From contig NZ_JAHBZI010000002.1 in NCBI RefSeq assembly GCF_019635515.1, forward strand, positions 103,664 to 167,663: DNA of 64,000 nt. Reading direction: 5' to 3'. The notes below the pieces were generated by a model. That model had not been told where the DNA came from. It made no database searches and was given only the letters and a program-made list of their open reading frames with translations. Shown piece by piece: positions 44,496-52,365 of this stretch. A program made the position numbers and the translations under genes. This DNA comes from Sphingomonas sp. (GTDB lineage Bacteria > Pseudomonadota > Alphaproteobacteria > Sphingomonadales > Sphingomonadaceae). Positions within the stretch are counted from its first letter, which is position 1. Each line of letters begins with the position of its first letter.

Positions 44496-46072
44496 CCCAG
44501 ATCCTCGCGCACGAAATCGGCGCAGCGCTCGCCGATCATGATCGAGGGCGCATTGGTGTTGCCGCCCACCAGCCGTGGCATCACCGATGCGTCGGCGATG
44601 TACAGTCCCTGCACCCCGCGCACCCGAAGCCGCGGATCGACCACGGCGTTCGCGTCCGATCCCATCCGCGCGGTGCCGACCGGATGGTAGACCGTGTCCG
44701 ATCGCGCCCGGATCAGCCGCTCCAGCGCGGCATCGTCGTCCAGGTCGATCGGATAGCGATCGCGCCCCTTGAAGCGCGTCATCGGCGGAGTCTCTAGGAT
44801 GCGGTACATCGCCCTGACGCCAGCCTTGAGCGTCTCGACGTCGCGCTGGTCGCCGAGGAAATCGGGATCAATCAGCGGCGGCGCGGCGGGGTCCAGCGAT
44901 TGCAGCTTCACCGTCCCCCGGCTCTCGGGCCGGAGCACGCAGGCATGACAGGAATAGCCATGCCCCTTGACCGCGGCGCGGCCATGATCCTCGACGATCG
45001 CGACGACGAAGTGGAACTGCACGTCGGGCCGCTCGCCCGCCAACGGCGTCCGCACGAACCCGCCCGATTCGGCATAGGGCGTGGTCATCGCGCCCTTGCG
45101 GGTGAACAGCCAGCGGACGATCGACCCCAGCGACTTGAAACTGCCCGTCAGCGACTTGCCGAGGAAGGCGGTGCCCTTGGTCTCGAACGCCGCGACATAG
45201 TCGATATGGTCCTGCAGCCCCTGGCCGACCTCGGCGCGGTCGATGCGCACCGCGAGGCCCATTTCCTTGAGATGCCTGGCCGGGCCGATGCCGGAGAGCA
45301 TCAGCAATTGCGGCGTCTGGAACGCGCCACCCGCCAGGATCACCGCCTTCTTCGCCTTGATCTCGCGCGCCTGCCCGTCGCGCTGATAGGCGACGCCCCA
45401 GACGCGATCGTCCTCGAACAGGATCCGTTCGACCAACGCGTCGGTGAGGATGGTGAGGTTGTCGCGCTTCTGCCCCAGATATGCCCGGGCCGCGGTCCAG
45501 CGTTCGCCGTTCCGCTGCGTCACCTGATAGACGCCGACGCCTTCCTGCCGTTCGCCGTTGAAGTCGTCATTGACCGGCAATTGCAACGCCGCGCCCGCCT
45601 CGACGAACGCATGTGCGCCGCCATTGGCGTAATGCTGGTCGCTGACCCAGAGCGGCCCGCTATCGCCATGATATGCGTTGCTCCCACGCACATTATGCTC
45701 GGCGCGCTTGAAATAGGGCAGCACCTCGTCCCAGCCCCAGCCGGTGCAGCCGAGATCGCGCCACTCGTCATAATCCCTGGGATGCCCGCGCACATAAAGC
45801 ATGGCGTTGATCGCGCTGGAGCCGCCCAGCCCGCGCCCGCGCGGCTGATAGCCCCGCCGCCCGTTCAGCCCCTTTTGCGGCACCGTCTCGAAGCGCCAGT
45901 TCGCCTGGGGTGGCTGGAACGGCATCATGCCCGGCATGATCGTCTTCAGGCTGGTGTTGCGCCCGCCGGCCTCGAGCACGCAGACGCTGTACTTGCCGCC
46001 CTCGCTCAGGCGGCCCGCGGCGGCGCTCCCACCCGATCCTCCGCCGATGACGACGATGTCGGCTTCTTCCAC
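44492..46072 (-). CDS. GMC family oxidoreductase (alcohol/choline dehydrogenase-like)
   Basis: 526 residues from GTG 46072 ('EEADIVVIGGGSGGSAAAGRL'). FAD-binding Rossmann start; GMC signature 1 'RGRGLGGSSAINAMLYVRGHPRDYDEW'; signature 2 'GAFQTPQLLMLSGIGP'; C-terminal active-site His in 'TVYHPVGTARMG' and Asn in 'VGGNTNAPSIMIGERCADF'. Similar overall to AlkJ/BetA-type membrane-associated alcohol dehydrogenases. The substrate is not deducible. Stands 16 bases from the small membrane gene upstream on the same strand. Confidence 0.93.
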   Translation of the reverse strand: MEEADIVVIGGGSGGSAAAGRLSEGGKYSVCVLEAGGRNTSLKTIMPGMMPFQPPQANWRFETVPQKGLNGRRGYQPRGRGLGGSSAINAMLYVRGHPRDYDEWRDLGCTGWGWDEVLPYFKRAEHNVRGSNAYHGDSGPLWVSDQHYANGGAHAFVEAGAALQLPVNDDFNGERQEGVGVYQVTQRNGERWTAARAYLGQKRDNLTILTDALVERILFEDDRVWGVAYQRDGQAREIKAKKAVILAGGAFQTPQLLMLSGIGPARHLKEMGLAVRIDRAEVGQGLQDHIDYVAAFETKGTAFLGKSLTGSFKSLGSIVRWLFTRKGAMTTPYAESGGFVRTPLAGERPDVQFHFVVAIVEDHGRAAVKGHGYSCHACVLRPESRGTVKLQSLDPAAPPLIDPDFLGDQRDVETLKAGVRAMYRILETPPMTRFKGRDRYPIDLDDDAALERLIRARSDTVYHPVGTARMGSDANAVVDPRLRVRGVQGLYIADASVMPRLVGGNTNAPSIMIGERCADFVREDLG

Positions 46073-46088
46073 CCGCGTTCCCCCGATC

Positions 46089-46427
46089 CTATCTTGCCGA
46101 CAACCATAGCAGCACCATTGCGGCGGGGAAGAAGGGCGACAGTACAATCAGCCACGCCGCAAATCCACCGGCGCTAGACCATCCGCGCCAGGGTTTGCGT
46201 ATCCGAGCGATCACTCCGGCGATGAGCGCGGGCACCGCTGTCAGCCAATAAGCTCCGGGGAGCCCCCAAAATGCGAACGGGAGCCAGCCATTGCTCTCGT
46301 TAAGAATGGCGGACAGCATCGACAGGACCGCAAGGCCCGTCAGAATGTAGGAGATCAAGTCCAGCCAGAAAGGCATCGGGGCTACCGCCATGTCGATGCC
46401 GGCGCGACGGGCCTGCGCGTTGCTCAT
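46089..46427 (-). CDS. Small membrane protein, unknown
   Basis: 112 residues with three hydrophobic helices (about 20-45, 52-72, 88-108). No family recognised. ATG 46427 overlaps the stop of the sterol-desaturase family gene (ATGA), and the GMC gene follows, so these three form one minus-strand transcript. Confidence 0.65.
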   Translation of the reverse strand: MSNAQARRAGIDMAVAPMPFWLDLISYILTGLAVLSMLSAILNESNGWLPFAFWGLPGAYWLTAVPALIAGVIARIRKPWRGWSSAGGFAAWLIVLSPFFPAAMVLLWLSAR

Positions 46428-47329
46428 TCGGCGGGTGCTGCCTGCGCTTGCTTCGCTTCCCAGCGCGCCTTGATAGTCTCGGATGTATCGCGGCTGCCGT
46501 CATGGCTCCAGCCCGGCGGCTTGACCATATACCCGATTCGGGACTTCATGTCGGGCGCGTGCCACACATCCTTGGCGATCCCGATCCATTCGTGGAAGGC
46601 CGCCCAGAGCAGGTTGAAACTGCCGAGATCCTTGACGATGCCGTAGCGCGGCTTCTCGTCGTCGCGCTCGGCCTCGAAGGTGCCGAGCCATTTGTCCCAG
46701 ACGATGAACACACCGGCATAATTCTTGTCGAGATAGCGCGGGTTGGTGGCGTGGTGGACGCGGTGGTGCGACGGCGTGTTCATCACCGCCTCGAACCAGC
46801 GCGGCATCCGCCCGATAACCTCGGTGTGGATCCAGAACTGGTAGATCAGGTTCAGCCCCGCGACGAAGAAGATCATCGCCGGGTGGAAGCCGATCAGGAA
46901 CAAGGGCAGCCGGAAGATGAAGCCCAATGAGATGAATCCGGTCCAGGTCTGCCGTAGCGCCGTCGACAGATTATAGTGCTGCGAGCTGTGGTGGATGACA
47001 TGGCTCGCCCACACCCAGCGGATGCGGTGCCCGGCGCGGTGCGAGACATAATAAGCGAGATCGTCGAGCACGAAGGCGACCGCGAACCAGTACCACGCCC
47101 AGCCGATATCGAAGACGCGGAACTGATATACCCACATCGACAGCACGAACACGATACCGCCGGTCAGCAGCCCTGCCACCGTGCTGCCCAGCCCCAGAGC
47201 GAGTGAGGTCAGCGTGTCCCTGGGGCAATAGCGCGAGCGCTCCCGCATCCGCGCGACCAGCATCTCGGCCAGCACCAGCAGCACGAAAGCGGGGATCGCG
47301 AAATCTATCGGATTGGGCAGCTTCTCCAT
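46424..47329 (-). CDS. Sterol desaturase / fatty acid hydroxylase superfamily protein
   Basis: 301 residues, four to six membrane helices. The di-iron histidine boxes are 'SHRAGHRIRW', 'SHVIHHSSQH' and 'HHRVHHATN'. The insertion 'TEVIGRMPRWFEAVMNTPSHHRVHH' is typical of the AGMO/C-5-sterol-desaturase-like bacterial branch. It likely hydroxylates or desaturates a lipid (sphingolipid, hopanoid or alkyl chain) in the inner membrane. Cotranscribed with the small membrane gene and the GMC oxidoreductase, which could oxidise the alcohol formed; that link is inference. Confidence 0.9.
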   Translation of the reverse strand: MEKLPNPIDFAIPAFVLLVLAEMLVARMRERSRYCPRDTLTSLALGLGSTVAGLLTGGIVFVLSMWVYQFRVFDIGWAWYWFAVAFVLDDLAYYVSHRAGHRIRWVWASHVIHHSSQHYNLSTALRQTWTGFISLGFIFRLPLFLIGFHPAMIFFVAGLNLIYQFWIHTEVIGRMPRWFEAVMNTPSHHRVHHATNPRYLDKNYAGVFIVWDKWLGTFEAERDDEKPRYGIVKDLGSFNLLWAAFHEWIGIAKDVWHAPDMKSRIGYMVKPPGWSHDGSRDTSETIKARWEAKQAQAAPAE

Positions 47330-47575
47330 CGCCGCTTCTTACATCAGTGTAAGTGGGCAGGAACATGGCAGGCGATGCGTGTTGGACGAACGCGTTTTCA
47401 CCCTACGCGCCGCCAGTTCGGCGCCTTGGTTGGCGCGTTCGGTCGCTGTCTGGCGATACCGCCGACCGCCCGTATCGCTCGACCACCGCGCTGCGCGATC
47501 TGCTTGCCACGGCGCCGCGAGCATGCGAGCCGGCATAGCCGAAGGAAAGCAATCGGCGCGATCCTCGTGGCTTGG
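47330..47575. other. 246-bp intergenic stretch, no gene supported
   Basis: Between the sterol-desaturase family gene and the next minus-strand gene. Open frames on both strands here have no domain, no binding site and an Arg/Ala-rich composition. The minus-strand frame 47339-47536 is the most gene-like, but I would not call it. The promoter of the desaturase gene must lie here (a TTACACTGATGTAAGAAGC-like A/T-rich stretch sits just before its start). Confidence 0.5.
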
Positions 47576-47935
47576 CTAAAGCGCGCTGACTCCGCGCAGC
47601 AATACCGAACCGAAGCGGGATTCGCCGGTGGCGATGCGCAGGCCGTCCGCGCTCGCCGCCGCGTCGAGCGGCGCGCTCAGGCGTCGTCCCGCGATCCGCG
47701 CGCCGTGCAGCTTGAGCACCGCGACACTGCCGTCGCGGCCATGGACGATCGCCGCGCGCTTGTCGGTGCCGAGCACCGCGCGGGTCGCGTCGAAGCCGGA
47801 GAGGATCTCCTCGGCCGCCCGCATCGCCTCGGCTTCGCTCTCGATCCCGCCGCCGCCCAGCCGCAGCAGCTTCGCCGCCAGCGCCAGGAGCAGGATCGCC
47901 ACCAACGACCCGCCGAGGATCGCGAGCTCCTTCAC
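47576..47935 (-). CDS. Membrane-anchored hypothetical protein
   Basis: 119 residues from GTG 47935, which overlaps the upstream stop (GTGA). One transmembrane helix (about 5-27), then a soluble domain with a helix 'SEAEAMRAAEEILSGFDATRAVLG' and beta strands 'AAIVHGRDGSVAVLKLHGARIAGRRL'. No family recognised. The second gene product in a four-gene run ending with recQ reads as a conserved small envelope protein. Confidence 0.65.
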   Translation of the reverse strand: MKELAILGGSLVAILLLALAAKLLRLGGGGIESEAEAMRAAEEILSGFDATRAVLGTDKRAAIVHGRDGSVAVLKLHGARIAGRRLSAPLDAAASADGLRIATGESRFGSVLLRGVSAL

Positions 47936-48363
47936 GCGCTAGCCGCCAGCTGATCGAGCAACGGCCGGATGCCGGAAAGGTCATATCCCGCTGCCGCACC
48001 CTTGGCGACCAGCGCCTCGGGGTCCGCGCCCTGGCTCGCCTCGGCCAGCGCCCACAAATTGCACGAGCGCGTGCCCGAGCGGCAATAGGCCAGCACCGGC
48101 TTGTCCGCCGCCGCCAGCGCCGCCGCCATCTCCGCGACCTGCCCGCGCGTCATCCCGCCCATCACCGTCGGGATCGCGACATAGCCGATGCCGGCCGCCT
48201 CAGCCGCCGCGCGCATCTCTGCGCCGGAAGGCTGATCGCTCTCCTCGCCCTCTGGCCGGTTGTTGATCACCATGCCGAAACCCTGTGCGGCGAGCGCCGC
48301 CATATCCTCGGGTGCCAGTTGCGGTGCGACTGAAATACGCTCGTCGACCTGCCGCACCATCAT
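47932..48363 (-). CDS. TIGR01244-family phosphatase-like protein (DUF442)
   Basis: 143 residues. 'GFGMVINNRPEGEESDQPSG' and the phosphatase loop C-x5-R in 'VLAYCRSGTRSCNLWAL' (Cys near 94) define the TIGR01244/DUF442 family of small dual-specificity-like phosphatases, found free or fused to a sulfide-responsive metallo-hydrolase (Blh). No hydrolase partner is here. Overlaps both neighbours by 4 bases. Confidence 0.88.
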   Translation of the reverse strand: MMVRQVDERISVAPQLAPEDMAALAAQGFGMVINNRPEGEESDQPSGAEMRAAAEAAGIGYVAIPTVMGGMTRGQVAEMAAALAAADKPVLAYCRSGTRSCNLWALAEASQGADPEALVAKGAAAGYDLSGIRPLLDQLAASA

Positions 48364-48857
48364 GATCCCACCTCCTCGGTTTCGACAACCGGGCCATCCT
48401 TGGCCCAGCCCGCGACGATCGCGTTCGCCTTGACGATATCGTCAAGCACCTGCCGCGTCGCATATTCCCGGCAGCCCATGTCGTAGCCGAGCGCATTGGC
48501 GCGCCCGTCGCGCCGCTGCCAATGCACCGTTCCATAATGCATGTCGGTGATCCGCTGCGCGCAGGGCATCTGCCGGCCCATCCGCGCCTCGGCGCGTCCG
48601 AGCAGGATGCGCACGCGGCGAAAGCCGCCGCTGCCCGCGGCGAAGCTCCGCGTCACCAGCCGTTTGGGGTTCATCGCTTCGGGCTCGGGCAACGTGTAGC
48701 GGCCATTGCCCCGGGCATCGATCGACCAGCGGGCGACGACGCGGCCCCAGCTGTTGATATCCATTTCGATGGCGTTCAGCTGCGCAGCCGGCGCCATCGC
48801 TGGCGGCTGGTCCTGCGCGGCGGCGAGCGCCAACAGGCTTGCGATCACGATCTTCAT
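48360..48857 (-). CDS. Secreted hypothetical protein
   Basis: 165 residues with a short signal peptide ('MKIVIASLLALAAAQDQ'), a beta-rich middle ('INSWGRVVARWSIDARGNGRYTLPE') and two later cysteines. No family recognised. ATG 48857 overlaps the recQ stop, so its synthesis is coupled to RecQ. It is probably periplasmic. Confidence 0.65.
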   Translation of the reverse strand: MKIVIASLLALAAAQDQPPAMAPAAQLNAIEMDINSWGRVVARWSIDARGNGRYTLPEPEAMNPKRLVTRSFAAGSGGFRRVRILLGRAEARMGRQMPCAQRITDMHYGTVHWQRRDGRANALGYDMGCREYATRQVLDDIVKANAIVAGWAKDGPVVETEEVGS

Positions 48858-50620
48858 GCGGCCTCGCGGATCACTTGCAGGAAAGCGTCACCATAGGCTT
48901 CGAGCTTGCGGCTGCCTATGCCCGAGATGCGGCCGAGCGCCGCGATGCTGTCCGGCCTGTCGCTCGCCATGTCGCGCAAAACCGAATCGTGGAAGATCAC
49001 ATAAGGCGGCACCTGCGCCTCCAGCGCCAGCTCGCGCCGCCGCGCGCGCAGCGCCTCGAACAGCGGATCGCCGACCGGATTGGAAGCGGCACCCGCCTTG
49101 CCCTTGCGGCGGCGCTCGCGCTTGGGCGGCAGCACCAGCGACAGCCTCTCCTCACCCTTCAGGATCGGCTTTGCCGCGGGCCCGAACTCCAGCCCGCCAT
49201 GCGTATTCGCCCTGAGCGCGTCGCGCAGCAGCAGCGCCCGCGCCACCGGCTTGATCAGCGCCGCCTCATCGCCTTCGACGATCCCAAACACTGAGAGCTT
49301 CTCATGCCCGTTCATCAGGCTCCGCTCGCTCGACTGGCCCAGCAAGATGCTCTCGATATAGCCGACGCCGAACATCATCCCCGTGCGGAACACCGCCGAC
49401 AGGAATTTCTGCGCCACCACGCTGGCGTCCACCGCGCTTGGCGGGCTCAGGCAATTGTCGCAATTGCCGCAATTCTCCGGCGCATCCTCGCCGAAATGCT
49501 TGAGCAGGATCCGCCGCCGGCACCCCGCCGTCTCGACCAGCGCGCCGAGCGCGGTCAGCCGCGCCCGCTCGCCCGGCTGACGCGCCGGCTCGACCTCATT
49601 GATCCGCTGCCGCGCCTTGGCGAAATCCTCCGCCCCCCAGAAAAGCTGCGCCACCGCGGGATCGCCGTCGCGCCCGGCGCGCCCGGTTTCCTGATAATAG
49701 GCCTCGATCGATTTGGGCATGCCGGCATGCGCGACGAACCGCACATCGGGCTTGTCGATCCCCATTCCGAACGCGATCGTCGCGACGATCACCATATCTT
49801 CGGACGCGACGAACGCCGCCTGGTTGCGCCGCCGCACATCGGGTTCGAGTCCCGCATGATAGGGCAGGGTCCGCCGTCCCGTCGCCGCCAGCTTGGCCGC
49901 CAATTTGTCCACGCCCGCCCGGCTCTGGACATAAACGATCCCCGGCCCCGGCTGCTCGGCGATCAGCTCCTCGATCTGGCGCGTCGTATTGTCCCGGGGC
50001 GAGATCAGGTAACGGATATTAGGCCGGTCGAACCCGGCGACGATCATCCCTTCATGCGGAATGCCGAGCTGCTCGCAGATGTCGTCGCGGGTATGCGCGT
50101 CGGCGGTCGCGGTGAGCGCCAGGCGCGGCACTTCCGGAAAGCGATCGAACAAGGGGCGCAGCAACCGATAATCCGGGCGGAAATCATGCCCCCATTCGGA
50201 AACGCAATGCGCCTCGTCGATCGCGAACAGGCTGAGCTTCGCCTGCCCCAGCAGATTGCGGAAGCCCTCTCCCGAAGCCCGCTCGGGTGCGACATAGAGC
50301 AGGTCCAGCTCCCCCGCGCGGAACCGCGCGATCGTTTCGTCGCGATTGTCGTCGGCGCTGGTCAGCGTCGCGGCGCGGATGCCCACCGCCTCGGCTGCGC
50401 GCAGCTGGTCGTGCATCAGCGCGATCAGCGGGCTGACCACCACGCAGGTCCCCTCCAGCATCACCGAAGGCAGCTGATAGGTCAGCGACTTGCCCGCGCC
50501 GGTCGGCATCACCGCCAGCGTCCGCTCGCGGCTGAGCACCCGATCGACGACCTGGCGCTGCACCCCGCGAAAATCGGGAAAGCCGAAAATGGATTGCAGG
50601 GTATCGCGCGGATCGTTCAC
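48854..50620 (-). CDS. recQ: ATP-dependent DNA helicase RecQ
   Basis: 588 residues from GTG 50620. Helicase motif I 'MPTGAGKSLTYQLP', DEAH box 'FAIDEAHCVSEWGHDFRPDY', motif VI 'QETGRAGRDGDPA'; the zinc site follows with 'CRRRILLKHFGEDAPENCGNCDNC'; then a winged helix and a C-terminal HRDC domain ('ISGIGSRKLEAYGDAFLQVI'). Full length for the family. It unwinds DNA 3'-5' in recombination repair. Heads the minus-strand run and is divergent from the GNAT gene with 46 bases between starts. Confidence 0.96.
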   Translation of the reverse strand: MNDPRDTLQSIFGFPDFRGVQRQVVDRVLSRERTLAVMPTGAGKSLTYQLPSVMLEGTCVVVSPLIALMHDQLRAAEAVGIRAATLTSADDNRDETIARFRAGELDLLYVAPERASGEGFRNLLGQAKLSLFAIDEAHCVSEWGHDFRPDYRLLRPLFDRFPEVPRLALTATADAHTRDDICEQLGIPHEGMIVAGFDRPNIRYLISPRDNTTRQIEELIAEQPGPGIVYVQSRAGVDKLAAKLAATGRRTLPYHAGLEPDVRRRNQAAFVASEDMVIVATIAFGMGIDKPDVRFVAHAGMPKSIEAYYQETGRAGRDGDPAVAQLFWGAEDFAKARQRINEVEPARQPGERARLTALGALVETAGCRRRILLKHFGEDAPENCGNCDNCLSPPSAVDASVVAQKFLSAVFRTGMMFGVGYIESILLGQSSERSLMNGHEKLSVFGIVEGDEAALIKPVARALLLRDALRANTHGGLEFGPAAKPILKGEERLSLVLPPKRERRRKGKAGAASNPVGDPLFEALRARRRELALEAQVPPYVIFHDSVLRDMASDRPDSIAALGRISGIGSRKLEAYGDAFLQVIREAA

Positions 50621-50666
50621 ACCCGCCCGGTTAGGGGCCGCGGCCTCCAAAGCCAAGCGAGGGAAT

Positions 50667-50948
50667 ATGCCCGTGACCGACAATGTCACCGACAACAAGG
50701 CGCGCAGCCGCTACGAACTCGTCACGGACGGCCACACCGCCTTCGCGGCCTATGAGATCGCCGGCCAGGTCATCACCTTCACTCACACGATCGTCCCCGA
50801 AGCGCTGCAAGGGCAGGGCATCGCCAGCCGCCTGATCGCCGCCGCGCTTGCCGATGTCCGCGCGCGCGGGCTCAAGCTGATCCCCGAATGCGAGTTCGTC
50901 AGGGCCTATCTGGAAAAGCACCCGGACCAGAAGGATCTGCTGGCATGA
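50667..50948 (+). CDS. Small GNAT-fold N-acetyltransferase (YjdJ/GTNAT-like)
   Basis: 93 residues. The acetyl-CoA-binding 'PEALQGQGIASRLIAAALADVRARGLKLIPECEFVRAYLEKHP' (from about 45 on, spanning helix 3 and strand 5) is the signature of minimal GNAT proteins related to human NATD1/GTLF3B. ATG 50667 is behind GAGGGAA. It overlaps the GH47 gene by 4 bases (ATGA). The substrate is unknown. Confidence 0.88.
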   Translation: MPVTDNVTDNKARSRYELVTDGHTAFAAYEIAGQVITFTHTIVPEALQGQGIASRLIAAALADVRARGLKLIPECEFVRAYLEKHPDQKDLLA

Positions 50949-52306
50949 TCATCGGCCGCCGCGGTCTGATCGCCGGCGGCGCCGCCGCGCTGCTTCCGCT
51001 GCCGGCGGAGGCCGGGGAGAATTGGCGTGTGCTGGGCGAGGATGTCCGCGCCGAGATGCGCTGGGCCTGGAACCACTACCGCAAGCGTGCCTGGGGCAAG
51101 GATCAGATCACGCCGGTCTCGGGCGGCAGCGAGAGCTTCTCGATCAAGGGGCACCATCTCGGCCTCAGCCTGATCGAAGCGCTCGACACCTTGTGGCTGA
51201 TGGAACTCGACAAGGAATTCCAGGATGGCGTCGACTGGATCAAGGCCCATCTCGATTTCGACGTGGACGGCGAAGTCTCGGTATTCGAGACGATCATTCG
51301 TCTCGTCGGGGGGCTGCTCTCGGCCTGGCATGCCTGTGGCGATCCGGTGCTGCTGGCCAAGGCGAAGGACCTGGCCGACCGTCTGATGCCCAGCTTCGAA
51401 GCGTCGCCGCTCGGCCTGCCGCACCGCTTCATCAATCTCAGAACGGGCGCGCTGCGCGGCTCCGAGACCAACCCCGCCGAGATCGGTAGCTGCATCACCG
51501 AATTCGGCACGCTCAGCAAGGCGACCGCCGATCCGCGCTATTTCGACGCCGCCAAGAAGGCGCTGGTCAGCATGTTCGAGCGCCGCTCGAAGATCGGGCT
51601 GCTGGCGGACAGGATCGACTGCATGACCGGCGAGTGGAAGAGCCGCCGCGCCACCATCGGGCCGCCGAGCGACAGCTATTACGAATATCTGTGGGACGGC
51701 TGGCAGCTGTTCGGCGATGTCGAATGCCTGGCGATGTACCGCGCCTGCACCGCCGCGATCCTTCAGTATCAGGAGGTCGAGATCGGCGACCATTTCTGGT
51801 TCGTCGATGTCGATTTCGAGACCGGCGGGAAGATCAGCGCCGAGCAGGACGAGCTCTCGTCCTTCTATGGCGGGCTCTTGGCGCAGGGCGGCAACCGCCG
51901 CGACGGTGAAGCCTATACCCGCGCCTGGGACAGCGTCGCCGACCGGTTCGGCATCCTCCCCGAAGGCTATGATCCCGAAACCGGCAAGACCAGCCATGTC
52001 ACCAACGATCTCCGCCCCGAGCTCGCCGACGCCGCCTTCAATCACTGGCTGATCGATCGCCGCGAGGAGTGGCGCCACATGATCGCCAAGCACTACCGGG
52101 CGATGAAGCGCTGGAACCGGGCCGAATATGGCTATGCGGTGATGGCCGACGTCACCACCAAGAAGCAGGGGGACCATTGTCCCGGATATTGGTGGTCCGA
52201 GCAGATGAAATATTACTGGCTCGCCTTCGCCGATTGCCGCCGCTTCGATTACCGGAAGAACTATCTCTCGACCGAAGGAAACGTGCTGCTCGGCCTCAAA
52301 CGCTAA
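50945..52306 (+). CDS. Glycoside hydrolase family 47 (class I alpha-mannosidase) with Tat-like leader
   Basis: 453 residues. The N-terminus 'GRRGLIAGGAAALLPLPAEAG' has a twin-Arg motif and hydrophobic core, so export is likely. Class I alpha-1,2-mannosidase landmarks occur in order: 'AWNHYRKRAWGKDQ', 'LSLIEALDTLWLMEL', the general-acid Glu115 in 'FETIIRLVGGLLSA', 'TEFGTLSKAT', Asp243 in 'SDSYYEYLWDGW', Glu359 in 'NDLRPEL', and Thr443-Glu444 ('LSTEGN') where the calcium-binding TE lies. All key residues thus appear present. The family is mostly eukaryotic, with few bacterial members (Caulobacter among them). Coupled to the small GNAT gene. An AGE-type epimerase was considered but lacks these motifs. 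Confidence 0.85.
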   Translation: MIIGRRGLIAGGAAALLPLPAEAGENWRVLGEDVRAEMRWAWNHYRKRAWGKDQITPVSGGSESFSIKGHHLGLSLIEALDTLWLMELDKEFQDGVDWIKAHLDFDVDGEVSVFETIIRLVGGLLSAWHACGDPVLLAKAKDLADRLMPSFEASPLGLPHRFINLRTGALRGSETNPAEIGSCITEFGTLSKATADPRYFDAAKKALVSMFERRSKIGLLADRIDCMTGEWKSRRATIGPPSDSYYEYLWDGWQLFGDVECLAMYRACTAAILQYQEVEIGDHFWFVDVDFETGGKISAEQDELSSFYGGLLAQGGNRRDGEAYTRAWDSVADRFGILPEGYDPETGKTSHVTNDLRPELADAAFNHWLIDRREEWRHMIAKHYRAMKRWNRAEYGYAVMADVTTKKQGDHCPGYWWSEQMKYYWLAFADCRRFDYRKNYLSTEGNVLLGLKR

Positions 52307-52365
52307 CAGCTTTTCGGCGAACCGAGCTTGCCTCGGACTCGCGCGATCCGCCAAGACGGCAGGCG

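Noticed and set aside
47339..47536. Minus-strand 65-codon frame in the 246-bp gap
   Set aside because: No ribosome binding site, no domain, composition like non-coding shadow frames.
50945..52306. N-acylglucosamine 2-epimerase (AGE) for the exported glycosidase-like protein
   Set aside because: Both are alpha-toroids, but the FETIIR, DSYYEY, LRPE and STE motifs are those of GH47 and not of AGE enzymes.
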